Below, one piece after another: positions 16,752-17,012 of a DNA stretch of 17,012 bases. Position numbers and translations under genes: made by a program. How positions within the stretch are numbered: the stretch's first letter is position 1; every line of letters begins with the position of its first letter. Origin of the DNA: Leclercia sp. UBA7405 (GTDB lineage: Bacteria > Pseudomonadota > Gammaproteobacteria > Enterobacterales > Enterobacteriaceae). The notes beneath the pieces were generated by a model. The model saw only the letters and a list, made by a program, of their open reading frames with translations, had not been told where the DNA came from and made no database searches. The DNA lies in assembly GCA_002469605.1 (NCBI GenBank), contig DKMV01000266.1, positions 1 through 17,012 on the forward strand, written 5' to 3'.

Positions 16752-16837
16752 AATACGAGGCGGTTTCCGGGCTTTCTGTTTTTTTGCAGAAGTTTGCAGC
16801 CGCTGCGCAGGCAGGCTCGCAAAGGCAAAAACGGGGC

Positions 16838-16867
16838 AAAAAAAACCGGCACCCTCGGGCGCCGGTT
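16838..16867 (-). terminator. Rho-independent terminator of thyA
   Basis: On the - strand, AACCGGC (16867-16861) pairs with GCCGGTT (16850-16844) around a short C/G-rich loop, followed by a run of T to 16838. It lies 15 bases after the thyA stop and upstream of the candidate ppdA promoter, so it separates the two units. Confidence 0.9.
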
Positions 16868-16882
16868 ATGTCAGCATGACTG

Positions 16883-17012
16883 TCAGATCGCCACCGGCGC
16901 TTTAATACCCGGATGGGGATCGTAGCCTTCGATTTCGAAGTCTTCGAAGCGATAGTCGAAAATAGAGTCCGGCTTACGCTTGATCACAAGCTTCGGCAGC
17001 GCGCGCGGCTCA
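16883..17012 (-). CDS. thyA: Thymidylate synthase ThyA, C-terminal 42 residues
   Basis: ThyA methylates dUMP to dTMP with methylene-tetrahydrofolate. Only the C-terminus is in the window; the gene continues past 17012. The blocks [20 protein letters not shown] and IKAPVAI match the E. coli C-terminus almost exactly. The terminal isoleucine, which in this family folds over the active site, is present. The reading frame starts at the second base from the window edge (17011). Confidence 0.97.
   Translation of the reverse strand, partial: EPRALPKLVIKRKPDSIFDYRFEDFEIEGYDPHPGIKAPVAI

Overview
The window is chromosomal DNA from a member of the Enterobacteriaceae, most like the Enterobacter/Klebsiella group. 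The genus is not certain: I judge it from GC-rich codon use and from protein sequences that match the Escherichia coli versions closely but not exactly. Gene order is the classic enterobacterial block: initiator tRNA genes, amiC, argA, recD, recB, ptrA, recC, ppdC, ygdB, ppdB, ppdA, thyA. It is a housekeeping region. I see no prophage, insertion sequence, integron or CRISPR array.

Left end (1-332, + strand): a truncated and a complete initiator tRNA-fMet gene, separated by a spacer that can fold into a long hairpin, then a Rho-independent terminator. amiC (cell-wall amidase, - strand) follows and diverges from argA (first enzyme of arginine synthesis, + strand). Their shared 228-base intergenic region carries two tandem ArgR operators next to argA. 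argA converges on recD, with 3 bases between the stop codons.

Centre (3198-14958, - strand): transcription order is recC, ptrA, recB, recD. The three Rec proteins form RecBCD, the Chi-controlled helicase-nuclease that repairs double-strand breaks and degrades foreign linear DNA. ptrA encodes a periplasmic zinc protease and sits inside the DNA-repair operon. ptrA/recB and recB/recD overlap by 4 bases (ATGA), which suggests translational coupling. The notable anomaly is in recC: codon 617 is an amber stop (TAG at 13110-13108) where the E. coli protein has glutamine, and the reading frame is otherwise open on both sides. If real, it gives a 616-residue RecC fragment and probably a cell without normal RecBCD, although recB and recD look intact with their catalytic residues in place. 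Seven E. coli-type Chi octamers were found by eye, six of them in the orientation of the rec operon.

Right end (14971-17012, - strand): four short overlapping genes for minor pseudopilins (ppdA, ppdB, ygdB, ppdC), which prime assembly of type IV pilus or type II secretion pseudopilus fibres, lie directly upstream of recC with only 12 bases between ppdC and recC. A candidate promoter precedes ppdA. A strong terminator separates the cluster from the 3' end of thyA, which runs off the window. No stretch of more than 300 bases lacks a gene.
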